Shown here in pieces: positions 1 to 10,370 of a stretch of 64,000 bases of DNA. The stretch comes from Bretschneidera sinensis (lineage: Eukaryota; Streptophyta; Magnoliopsida; Brassicales; Akaniaceae). Every line of letters begins with the position of its first letter. The first letter of the stretch is position 1. A program made the translations under genes and the position numbers. The notes beneath the pieces were generated by a model. That model was not told the DNA's origin. It did not search any database and saw only the letters and a program-made list of their open reading frames with translations. The stretch covers positions 50,635,001 through 50,699,000 of the forward strand of contig CM043697.1 of assembly GCA_023935145.1 (NCBI GenBank), in the 5' to 3' direction.

Positions 1-935
1 CTGGATCCTTAAGCTTTGGTGGCAATTTCCTTTGGATGACAGCGGAGACTGTCTTATTCATCTTCACCACCTTCTTCTCACAAGTCTGCCTCATTGTAGT
101 GCAAAGCTCCTTTGGAAACTTGGCATATCTTAGCACTTGCTTCAAGCACTCAATCAAAGGCATGTTGACTTGTACCTTCTTAAAAATCTCCAAGATGGAC
201 TGATTAGATTCATCTTTCTTGGTTTTGGCAAACCTACTAGGAAAAGGTACACGAGCAAAAGGATTAGAATCAAAAGAGTGTTTAGGGTTTTGTTCGTTAC
301 CTCGAGGTTTCAAAGTATTCTCAGATGATGAAGGACTAATCATTCCCGCCATTAAGGTGGTGAGATCTTTCTTTATTTCCTTCTTGTTACTCTCAACGTC
401 CTCTTCCTCATCGTGGGTCACTTGGACTTTCTTTTGAGTTTTAAGAACATCCATAAGGGTCTTACCACTCCTTATGGTAATAGCTTTAGCTTGCTCGATA
501 TTTGGGTTGGGAACAATGTTGCTAGGCAATTTTCCACTCTCAATTATCTTCCCCAAGAAGTCCACCACTTGTCCCAATTGCTTCTTTAGCTCTGCAATAT
601 CCTTAGTGTGAGCCTGTTGACCTGTAACAAAAGCTTGAGTTGCAGTAGTTAAATTTTGTTGCCCTTAAGCAAGGGACTTTAAAATTTCATCATAATTAGA
701 AGCAACAAAATTTGTGTAGAAGATGATTAGCGACAAAGTTTTGAGGTACCTGAGGTCTCCTAAACAAACCTGGAGGGCATTGAAACACTTGCCCTTGACC
801 TTGAGGGTTCTAAACATTATCATTGTTGGCCCAAAAAAAATTGGGGTGATCTCTAAGTCTAGGGTTATATGTGTTAGAGAAAGGTTTATACCTTTGTCCA
901 CCTTGATTACCTTGAAACCCAACAACGTTAAGAGA
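1..935 (-). mobile_element. Ty3/gypsy (Tat/Athila-type) gag to protease fragment
   Basis: Read on the minus strand, the translation carries the C-terminal gag region and the start of protease of a Tat/Athila-like Ty3/gypsy element. A proline- and asparagine-rich stretch with a 'HPNF-W' type motif lies near 840-925. A helical region followed by an acidic/lysine-rich linker lies near 330-600. The short motif KLPPKLKDP at the left edge normally opens the protease domain of this lineage. The frame is broken several times, so this is a relic. It runs off the left end of the window and is cut on the right by the LTR at 936. Lineage is inferred from motif style, not from a search. Confidence 0.7.
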
Positions 936-2198
936 TAATGAGAGTCATAAAATGCATCTTAACAGTACTTATTTGTTAGCATTTTAGGGTTGATCTAGGT
1001 TTGAATTACACTTTTATACCTTAACTGAAGTGATATTCTTGGATTGTTGATATATTTTAAGTGCATTTTCAGGTACTTTGAGTTCAAAAGAAATGGAAAG
1101 CTATCATAGCTTAAAGCATAATGACTCGATGCATACCGGAGTGAAAGTATGATTGTGAAAGAACGAAACGAAGAGAATCAAGGCTGTGCACCGCGGCCTG
1201 GACCAGCTGAGCCACGGCCTCCAGAACTATGCCCAAAAGAGCCAAGAAGACCACCAGTGTGCACCGCGGCTTGGATGGTTTATCCCACGGACTCCAGAAA
1301 GTTGAAGAAAGTCAGTCTAAAGGCTGAGCCACTACCTAGATTAGTGTGCACCACAACGCGAGCGTGATGCCCTGTTTCCTAATTAAGGTTTTAATGATTG
1401 TTTAGACCCGAAAATACCCTAGAACCTTTTGTATTATAAATAGATCACTTAGGGTTTGAAAAAGATATATTCATTAAGGCTAGAAAACTCAAGAAAGTTG
1501 CCACACTCTTCTCCATTATGGGGTTCAAGCATGAGCCCCATGGCCAACTAATCTCCAAGCAAGGCGAAGGGATGAATTCTTAGGTGTAGTTGTTCTTATT
1601 TTCCATTCCTGATTCAGTTGTAGTTTGGATTTATTGTTAAACATTGTTATGATTTAATTAGAAGATTTTCTTTTAATCCAGTGATTGCATCTTTCTCCTC
1701 TATATAAGTCTAGTCATGCTCTTCTTATGCAAAGATTGTCGGATGTGATTGATTCTGGTAGATTTATCTTTTAAGTTTGTCCATTACTCTGATATTGTCA
1801 TTTCTTGATAAATCTATAAGATAGGTCATGTGTGCTTGAATCGAAAGTAAAGAGTACTTCATAGCAATTACATTAGGGTTTACATGTGCTTTGATTAAAT
1901 ATTTGTCGATTGCCTGTTTGGGATGTGAAACTAGTAATCGAGATTAAAACAATTGAATCGAGATTGGAATAAGGCAATGAACCTAGGGAGGATTCCTGGA
2001 ACCTTGTTATCTCTCCATTATATTCTTCATTATATTTACACAATTTTTTCACATTGCTTTATTATCAAAACTCATATTCTCTCACTTGATCTTTATCGTT
2101 TGTGTTAAGGTTTACACTTTCCCTTGTAGTTCGCTTTTCCTCGTGAGATCGGCACCTCAACTATGCATAATAACCGTGTATTAGTTTGAGTGTAATCA
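936..2198 (+). mobile_element. LTR (copy A) of a Tat/Athila-type element
   Basis: A direct-repeat family present four times in the window (also 30696-32140, 41559-42944, and partial 42947-43418). It begins TAATGAGAGTC (family form TGATGAGAGTC or TGATAAGAGTC) and ends GTGTAATCA. A tRNA-Asp-type primer-binding site follows at once. Inside are GC-rich blocks with the CCGCGGCC motif (about 1180-1370) in otherwise AT-rich DNA, and a possible TATA box near 1435 (TATAAATAG). This is the 5' LTR of the deleted element downstream; no matching 3' LTR is in the window. The initial TG has decayed to TA. Confidence 0.85.
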
Positions 2199-2203
2199 AA
2201 TTT

Positions 2204-2220
2204 TGACGCCGTTGCCGGAG
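2204..2220 (+). promoter_or_regulatory. Primer-binding site (tRNA-Asp type)
   Basis: TGACGCCGTTGCCGGAG lies 5 nt after the LTR end. It matches the complement of the plant tRNA-Asp 3' end with two changes. It marks 2198 as the LTR boundary and gives the element's orientation. Confidence 0.8.
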
Positions 2221-2354
2221 AAACACGCTTAAGTATAAGGAAGATTGTTAACTTTAAGACAAGACGGTAATATTGTTCTTTTATCTAAGTTTTGATTTTA
2301 TGATTTTCTTTTATTATTCTGTTTTATTTATTTCCCCTTTAACTCATTTGGTGT

Positions 2355-3309
2355 ATGCTTAGACCAAGAGATTCGTGAGGTAGATTCATTAAAGGACCTG
2401 AAATAGAGTTATCCTTTCCTTCCACGTCCGTTAGTGAAACCTCGCCTGGATCAAACCATAGTGTACCCCCAAACGAGACTTCAGAGGATTTTGTTAACAT
2501 GGATGATAACCCCAATGAGAATGTTGCTAGGACACTTAAGGATTACTTGAATCCTAACCGAACAGCCACACCATCATGTATCATGTTTCCAGCTAATACT
2601 CGTCATCAAGATTTTAAAACAGGGATGATACAATTACTCCCTACTACGGTGGATCTTACTTTGGCAAGAATTTGACATCACCATCAAAGACAAGAAATGA
2701 GTAGAGAATGTAGTGGCTAACCATCTCTCGAGGCTTACGTTTGAGGACGCCTCTGACGACATGCCAATCAAGGATGATTTTCCCGATGAGAAATTACTCT
2801 CTATTACTTCTCTACCATGGTTTGCTCATATTGTGAATTATTTGGCTGCCAATGAGATACCAAATGATCGGAGCGCTCAAGACAAGAGGAAGTTCATGAA
2901 TGAGGTATGTAATTTTTATTGGGATGAACCTTGTCTTTTCAAATACTGCCCTAACCAAATTTTAAGGCATTGCATCCCTAATGAAAAGATTGCTAACGTC
3001 TTGGAATTTTGTCACTCCCAAGCTTGTTAGGGCCACTTTTCAATGAAAAAAACCGCTGCAAAAATTTTACAGTGTGGATTTTATTGGCCCACCTTGTTTA
3101 AAGATGCAAATATCTATTGTCACTCATGTTAAAAGCGTCAGAAGTTAGGAGTTGTGTCTCGTCATAATATGATGCCCTTAAACCCAGTTTTAGTGATTGA
3201 AATCTTTGATTGTTGGAGCATTGATTTTATGGGACCATTTCCTCCTTAAGGATATCAATATATCATTATGGCAATAGATTATGTGTCAAAATGGGTAGAA
3301 GCAGCAGCT
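2355..3309 (+). pseudogene. Internally deleted gag-RNase H-integrase of Tat/Athila type
   Basis: The gag start (ATG at 2355, protein beginning MLRPRDS) matches the gag starts of the gag-only elements at 32291 and, on the minus strand, 37398. After about 95 codons, near 2649, the reading jumps to the end of RNase H (short motif ANHLSRL near 2715-2735) and then integrase. Visible integrase parts are an H..H..C-X2-C zinc-finger region (about 2990-3130), the catalytic core around DFMGPFP (about 3222-3243), and a second conserved aspartate in AIDYVSKW (about 3273-3296). Protease and reverse transcriptase are missing and several stops are present. The integrase is cut at about 3309, where an unrelated LTR begins. 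It is dead, but shows that this LTR family once had a pol-bearing form. Confidence 0.8.
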
Positions 3310-4171
3310 TGCCGGAGCAATAGATTAGTTTTGGGAGTTTGATAATATAAGGATTTGTGGACTTATGGATTTATGTGAATTATGAATTTGCTTGAAGTTT
3401 AATACTTGCTAGAGTAAAAGAGAAAATTTCTAATTTGGAGGAAATTTTTTAATTTGGAGGATTTTAGTGATAAAACAAGTTTGGAAAGAATTTTATAGAT
3501 GGATAATTGTAACTTTGTGAATTAAGTTAGTGTATGGAAAGTGTGAAATATATGAGTTTAAAATCTTGATGCTATAAAGATTATTGGATTGGTTTGGTTT
3601 CCTTGAATTGGAAGAGTTATTAAGGAAATTACATTTCATTGTCATGAGATATGTATCTCAAATTTGATAGGAAAGGAAAGAAAGAATGAGGAAAGATAGA
3701 CAAAGAAAATGAACCTTATGATATTGTATTGTTATGTTTATTTCTTATAGTTACTTGATAAAGATAACTACTAATACATACATCTTGGATTGTTAAAGTA
3801 GATGATATATACTTTAGGTATGGTGGAAGAATGTAGGAATGGCAAGGAAAGTGCCCAAGAACAGCACTAGATTCTATAAAGGTAAGTATCACTTTATTCT
3901 TAGTAAACGTGATGAATTATATGATAAAAATGAAAATATATGAGTATATCAAGTATGGAATGCAAATCCTATAAGAATATGAAAATATGTGTGCTTCATA
4001 TAAAAACAATTGCTATATGATGTACATTATAATGATGGAATTGGTTGATAAAAATATATTTGTGAATTTGTTGTTGAATTATATGTTTTAAGGTTATGAC
4101 ATTGTGCATGTATTACATTGAGATAAATTATAAAGACATTATAAAAACAAATGGATGATAAAGAAAAAGGT

Positions 4172-4460
4172 AGGACCTCACCTAGTGTAGGTTGTAACCT
4201 AAGAGAAGGAAATTCGAGAATAATATTAGAATGGAAGAACCTCACCTAGTGTAGGTTGTTACCTAGGTGAAGGGGATGGATGAACCTTGCCTAGCATAGG
4301 TTGTTACTTAGGTGAAGAGGATGAATGAATCTCTCCTAGTGTAGGTTGTTACCTAGTTGAAGGGGGTGAATGGACCTCACCTAGTGTAGGTTGTTACCTA
4401 GGTGGATGAAATGGTAGGATTCTGCCTAGAGTATGTTGTTACCTAGGTATAGGGGATTTG
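4172..4460 (+). repeat. 45-bp minisatellite inside an LTR
   Basis: About six imperfect units, five of them exactly 45 bp apart, each with a core CCTAGTGTAGGTTGTTACCT. The core is partly self-complementary (CCTAG...CTAGG). It lies about 0.8-1.1 kb before the LTR 3' end. Confidence 0.9.
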
Positions 4461-4841
4461 ATGTTTTGGAAAATAAGAAATATACTGGTACATGGGGAGA
4501 TGTCCCTGTTGTGTTGTAATTAACCCAAGGAAGAGCAAGAAAATAAAATGGGAAATGAATTGGTCATTTTGACATTACTTTGCATTGCATTTCATTGAGT
4601 ATGAATATGATTGAACCATGAAGGGTGTATGATTGTGTTTACCCAATGAAGGGCATATAATGCTTATGGATGTATTGAAAATGTATCTAATGTGTTATAA
4701 TTGTTTTGATATACATGGTGATGAGAAATAATTATATATATATATATATATATATTCACATTAAATTTGTGAACCGAGGATAATAAAATAAGGAAATTAT
4801 TGCTTGAAATGACGAATACTCCAAGCAATGTGATTACTCAC

Positions 4842-4857
4842 TGAGCTTTTTAGCTCA
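4842..4857. promoter_or_regulatory. Conserved LTR hairpin TGAGCT-tttt-AGCTCA
   Basis: A perfect 6-bp stem with a 4-nt loop, 387 bp before the LTR end. Equivalent hairpins occur at 30000-30016 (7-bp stem, 381 bp before the LTR end) and 61155-61171 (352 bp before the end, one mismatch). Function is unknown; a role in transcript structure or 3'-end formation is a guess. Confidence 0.6.
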
Positions 4858-5244
4858 TCCCCGCTTTTAATATTTTAGGAAAGTTGCTTATTAGTATTGG
4901 AACAATTCAGTAAAGGAATTGAAGGAGAAAGGTATCCTTAGGTGGGTTCTTACGCGAGCCATCCTTACCTTGGTTATTTGAGAATTTTAGATTAATGTTT
5001 ATATGTCCATTGTTTTGGAAAATGTTTATGTTGTTAAATTGTCTTGAAGGAAATTTTATTTAGAGCTTGTATCTTGTAGAAATTCTTGATCTTAACCCAG
5101 CATAATGGATATAGTGTAAAGAAATGTGGGAGTATGTTTGTCGCAGGAATGTTTTATATGATGGAAAGAGTAGGATTTGTATGTTGTAATACAGATTCAA
5201 GTGTTCATTGTTGAAAAGTAACAATAACGGGATGGGTCGCTACA

Positions 5245-7856
5245 GTATTGATGGTCATCAAGACTAATAGTCGTAATTGGTCCAAGCAAGTCCATATGTA
5301 AAAGTTGTAATGGTTTAAAAGTTGAAACAACATTTTTGGATTTAAAAGAAATCCTAGTTTGTTTTCTTATTTGATAAGCATCACAAACTTTGTCTTTTTC
5401 AAATTTAATTTTTGGAAGACTAACAACAAATCTTTTCTTGAAAGCATTTGTATTAAATCCATGTTCACATGGCGAAGTCTTTTATGTCATAACCATGAAG
5501 TTTCACTAAAAGCTAAAAAATATTTTTCATTTTCCGAAGGCAAAGATTTGAGATATACTATATAAACATTTTCATGTCTTTGGCTAACAAATTTAATCTT
5601 GTTACTCTTGATGTTTATTTAAGATAATGAGTGGGCTCAAATATAACTCTATTACCTTTATCACACAATTGACTAATACTAAGAAAATTATACTTAAGTC
5701 CTTGAACGAATAAGACATGATCAATGGTTGGAGAATTTTTATCAACTTTACCATATCCAATGATCTTCATCTTGGTGTCATCTCCAATGGAGGCATGCCT
5801 ATCATCCTTTGGAGTTAGCTCCACAAAGATGCTTTGATTACTAGTTATGTGCTTTGAGCATCCAATATTAAGGTACCAATGATCACCATCTATCTTTGTA
5901 AGACAAATCTATATCACATAAGGATACATAATGGAACTCTTAGATACCCAAAATTTCTTGGGTTATTTGGGGTTAGTCCTAAAAAATACAGATCCTTTTG
6001 GAATCCATACTTTCTTAATAACATAATTAGTTCCATAACTATAATGATATGGATGATGCATGATGCTAGAATGATAATCATGATAGTTTCTAGGATATCT
6101 AAATTATGCAAATCTATCATTTCTAGGATATAAGAATTTTGCATTCCTAGAGTACAGATTTCTAGCATTATGAAAATTATGTGAATACATGTTACTTCTA
6201 GGATATGATTGCTAACTATTTCTTGAGTATGCATTCCTAGCATATGAGTTTCTAGGATGAGCATACCTAGCACTTGTATTTCTAGAATGGGCATACATGT
6301 GAGCATATGTATTTTTAGAATGTCTATTCCTAGTATGAGTTTATGAATTTCTACCATAGGAATTGACATTTTCATTCTTAGGTTTCCTAGCATTCTTCAA
6401 TGGTGCATTATAAACATTACTAGGCATATGAGAAGTTGAAGCTTCGTTAACATTTGTTGCTATTATAAAGATGGTTCTATTTGATTTTTGTTTGCTTATT
6501 GGAGAATATCTCAAACTAGATTTTTCTCCACTTAATCTTTGGTAAGCCAACACTTTATCTAGTTTTTCTTTTCCTCTTATAAGTCTAGATAAAGTGTTGT
6601 TCAACTAAATCACTTTGTTTTTCAAAACTTCATTTTCATTTTTCAAATACTCTTGTGATGAGTTGTCAAGCTCTAAAGAAATTTTTTCATTTTTTTTATT
6701 TTAAAACTTCCATTTCTTTAGAGAGAGATGAAACCTCATTTGTAAGAGGAACATTTTTAGCATCAAATTTCTTAAGTTCTTCATCCAATTCATTAATTGC
6801 TTTTAATAATTCTTCATTCACAATTTCACTTTCATTATCAATATTTGAAGAATTGGTTACCTCATTCTCATCAACAATTGCCATCAAACAAAGGTTGGCA
6901 ATTTCTTAGTAGTCAACTTCTTCATTCGAGTTCTCCTCTTCATCATCACACCAAGTTGTAGCCACCATAGCTTTCTTCTTGAAGTTCTTGTAAGGTTTCT
7001 TTCCTGAAAGACAATCTGCCTTGATGTATTTGAGTTTTTTTGCATATAAAACACATAATTGGATCTTTCTTGGTTGAATCATCCTTCGCATAAGGCTTCT
7101 TACTTGAATTCTTCTTTCCTCTCAAGTATTTTTGAAACCTTTTTTTGTAATGAAAGCTATTTCTCCATCCTCCTCGCTACTTCCATTGCCATCTTTCTCC
7201 TCTTGCTTGCTTATGGTAGTATTGAGAGCAATGATCTTATTCTTCTTGGATTCTTCATCACCATTCTTGTTGATGAAATTCATCTCATAAATTAATAGGG
7301 ATTCTAGAAGTGTGTCGATGTCGAAGTATTCAAGGTCTTTAGCTTTTTCAATTTTTGTCATATTTGGTTTCCAAGCTTTTAGCAAAGACCTAAATATTTT
7401 TCTTACCAACTCGCCATCTTCATAGACTTTGCCAAGAAGCTTCAAGTCATTAGTGAAGTGAGTGAATTGAGAATACATTTCAGAAATAATTTCATTAGGA
7501 GATATTTTAAAAGCTTCATAATCTGATATTAATCTATAAATTTTAGATTTCTTAACTTGATTAGTACCTTCATATGTAACTTAAATTTTATCTAATATTT
7601 CTTTAGTCGAAATATAAGCCAAAATTTTATTGTATTCATTAATATTTAAAGCACAATGAAGAATACTTATAGCTTTACTATTTAAAGACATCATTTTTTG
7701 ATCATCATCATCATCAAACTCTTGTCTAACCTTAGGAACTAGAGTTTCTACCTCTTTGTCTTTTACCTTTTTCATTGGAATCCTAGGTCCATCCTCAATA
7801 ACTTCCCATAAAACATAGTTTTGGCCTTCTATAAAAATTCTTATCATATTTTCCAA
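5245..7856 (-). pseudogene. Copia element, first half: gag to start of integrase
   Basis: On the minus strand, from high to low coordinates: gag start MENMIRIF (7856), a UBN2-type gag domain (7856-7120), a CCHC zinc-knuckle region (about 7060-7010, frame broken), a Glu/Asn-rich coiled-coil-like segment (6887-6696), a decayed low-complexity stretch with many LxM repeats (6393-5914), the aspartic protease side region (5824-5615), and the GAG-pre-integrase domain with its His/Cys finger (about 5500-5300). It stops within the first integrase motif at 5245, exactly at an LTR end. The reading resumes in frame, on the opposite strand, at 24437. Frameshifts and stops make it inactive. Confidence 0.85.
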
Positions 7857-7971
7857 TAACTATAATTAGTTCTGTTAAACAAGGGAGGCCTAGAGTAAGA
7901 ATGACCTTAATTAGATATACTAGTTGTCATAGGATCTACTCTAGGATTTAAAGCCTAATTTAGAGAACTAA

Positions 7972-7983
7972 GCTCCGATACCA
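7972..7983 (-). promoter_or_regulatory. Primer-binding site (initiator tRNA-Met type) of the split copia
   Basis: On the minus strand TGGTATCGGAGC, 2 nt inside the LTR end at 7986. This is the usual copia primer-binding site with one change, and it fixes element orientation and the LTR inner boundary. Confidence 0.85.
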
Positions 7984-7985
7984 AT

Positions 7986-9091
7986 TGTTGATTAAGGCAG
8001 CCCAAGAAGGGGGTGAATTGGATTTAAAATATTTTCAATTATTTAAAATTTAAACAAAAATTAATCAAACAAGCTAAGCAAGTAAACAATATATGAGCAA
8101 TAGATAAAAACTAGCTGAAAATAAGAGAGTTAAGGAGAAAAGCTTGCAAACTTAATTTATAGTGGTTCGGTCACTCCTTGTGCCTAGTCCACTCCTCAAG
8201 AGGTCTTCTTGAGAGTTCACTTCACTATTCCAAACAAAGAACACAACAAGCAACTTTAAAAGTGTTATCCAAACCTTTACAAGAAATTTTCTCACACTAG
8301 AAAATCTTAACCCAAATGTTTTAACCCAAAACACTCAATAAGTTATCATGAACTCACCCAAGAGTTACACCAACTCTTTTTACAATCAAAATATGAGAAG
8401 AGATGTGATTTGCAATAATATTTTTGCTCAAGAATACAACTCAAAACATGTATTGCAAATATAGGGCTCAAAACTTAATGAATGCTTTTAATTGCTCTTT
8501 ATGCTTGTAATTCATGCATTCAATTGAGTAAGAGACTTATATTTATAGCCTAAGGGAGCTTTAGAGCTGTTAGAAACAAAAAAACTAGTTGTTTCTATGC
8601 ATTAAATGCAAAGCTTCTGCTGTCAGACCTTTCAAAAAATCTAACTGTTAGGCTATGGAGTCGACTCCCTACTTCATGGAGTCGAATCTCTAAGACTTAG
8701 GAAAGTTTTTGTCTTAGGGAGTCGCATAAGAGTCGACTCTCTATTCTTGAACTTCAATTTTAGCTTTAAAAACATTTCAAAAATTGATTTTAAATCCATA
8801 GAAGTTTGTCAAATGCTTTTGTGTGTTAAAACAACTTAAATTAAAGTTCAAGTAAAGCATGATATGAATTGAGCCCTAAGAATTGAATACTTATATTCAG
8901 AAAGACACCTAGAAAATCTAACTTTTTTCAGGACTACTCCATGATCCTCCAATGGCGAAGGACTTGAACTTGTGCCAAATGACTCCATAATGAATTTTCA
9001 AGCTTAAACATCCTTAACAAATCATCTTAGAAAACTTATTAGTGAGTAATTATTAGTTTTGTTATCATATCAAACTAAAGCAAGGTCAACA
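7986..9091 (-). mobile_element. 5' LTR of the split copia element
   Basis: On the minus strand it starts TGTTGACC (9091) and ends TCAACA (7986), giving a 5-bp TGTTG/CAACA terminal repeat and a length of 1106 bp. It contains short inverted GGAGTCGACTC-like repeats near 8655-8735. The partner 3' LTR is absent: the second half of the element (24437-26525) is truncated before it. Confidence 0.8.
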
Positions 9092-9518
9092 TGCCCTAAG
9101 AGCATAAGTTAAAAAATACTAAATACTCTTTGTTTTTGGTAACATTAAATGCTATTTTGATTTTATAATATTTTTATTAAAAATATGACGATGTTATTGG
9201 CACTCCAAAGATAGTTATTGACATTCTTTTTTACTGTTTGATTTACAATCATGTCCTTAATTGAAGTTAAATGCTTTTGAAAATGCAATTTAATTAGGGC
9301 CATTATTGTAAGTTTAAGTACCAAAATAAAACATGATGATTGCCAATAACAATTTTTGAAGTGCCAATAACATCACCCTAAAAATATTCTTGATAAGTCA
9401 TACACAAAAATGCACCAATAAAGATATTTTTAGTAAAAAAATTACAAAATCAAAATAACATTAATATTACTGAAAGCAAAAGTCATTCATTGCATCTTAA
9501 CTTATGTTCTTAATGCAC
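9092..9518. mobile_element. Foldback MITE with long terminal inverted repeats
   Basis: The left arm (about 9092-9220) and right arm (about 9340-9518) are imperfect inverted repeats. Outer parts match as GCATAAGTTAA against TTAACTTATG, inner parts as GATGTTATTGGCAC against GTGCCAATAACATC. The whole is AT-rich with no reading frame. The superfamily is unclear; the long arms would fit a Mutator-like or other foldback MITE. It abuts the copia LTR on the left and has the CACTA element inserted at its right edge, so the exact right end is uncertain. Confidence 0.65.
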
Positions 9519-9912
9519 CACTACAAGAAAATAAACCTTCTATGACAGAGACCGACTATGAGATTTTCCCCGCGTTGATCCCCTTACTGATTAATTTTAA
9601 GTAAAATTTGAAAAAAACTTATCATTAACGGGTTTCCATTGCTGAGTCCATTGCTTATAAAATGAAGGCCCTCGTTGATTATTATTAACTGTATTTACCT
9701 AATTTTTATTATTTTTAAAATTTTAAAAATAATTTACAAATATATCAACAAGCAGATATTTATAAATCTCGCCGCTAAAGTGAACTGAAATTTTAAAAGA
9801 AAATTAGGGAAAAAATAAAAAAAAAACTTCCGGTAATTCACTAAGGGTTCTAAAATATCAGCGAATGTTTTTTTAATACCGTTAATACAGATCAAATTTT
9901 CTTTCTTCTTAA

Positions 9913-10370
9913 TAGGGTTGATATCGAGCCGAGCTTTTATCGAACTATTCAAGCTCGGTCAAAGCTTGGCTCGAACTCGAACTCGAACTCAATCTTGAAA
10001 ATTGAGCTCGAATAGCTTATCAAGCCGAGCTCGAAAGGCTCTCAAACAATTCGATAAGATATATCGAGCTCGGATAAATATTTATTTAATATTTTTATTT
10101 ATTAAAATTATAGTTTAGGCTCGAGTTTAAACTTGAATGGGAAATCCAAGGCTCAGGCTCGAGCTCGAATACGCTTGTTTGTTATCGAGCTCGAGCCGAA
10201 CCGAGCTTGAACTTTCATAAAATTTATTGATCTCATGCTCGAGCTCGAACTCGAACTCGAGCCCAATTTTCGAACTCGATTCAAAATCGAACTCTAGCTT
10301 GTTCATTTAAGCTTAAGTCGAGTTCGAATACCTTAGTATTCAGGCTCCATTTTTCTCTAGTCCAACCCTA
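9913..10370. mobile_element. hAT-type MITE nested in the CACTA element
   Basis: Ends TAGGGTTG and CAACCCTA form the terminal inverted repeat. The 8-bp flanks CTTCTTAA (9905-9912) and CTTCCTAA (10371-10378) match at 7 of 8 positions, fitting a hAT target duplication. The interior consists largely of degenerate GAGCTCGAA-type hexamer runs. It is non-coding. Confidence 0.82.

Larger units (their letters stand above)
3310..5244 (+). mobile_element. 3' part of a chromovirus-type gypsy LTR
   Basis: An AT-rich non-coding block ending GGGTCGCTACA at 5244, a typical LTR end with CTACA terminal repeat. It holds a 45-bp minisatellite (4172-4460), a TA microsatellite (about 4732-4754) and a hairpin (4842-4857) that recurs at the same place in the LTRs at 28490 and 60803. 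Left of 3310 is a gypsy integrase in plus orientation; right of 5244 is a copia pol in minus orientation. There is no target duplication across it. The matching 5' LTR part (beginning TGTAGAGC on the minus strand) is at 24436-23929, which suggests an inversion split this LTR. The left boundary is approximate. Confidence 0.65.

Noticed and set aside
5914..6393. 159-codon Met/Leu/Ile-rich minus-strand frame that looks like a membrane protein
   Set aside because: It sits between the gag and pre-integrase parts of a decayed copia and consists of short tandem degenerate repeats read in the wrong frame.
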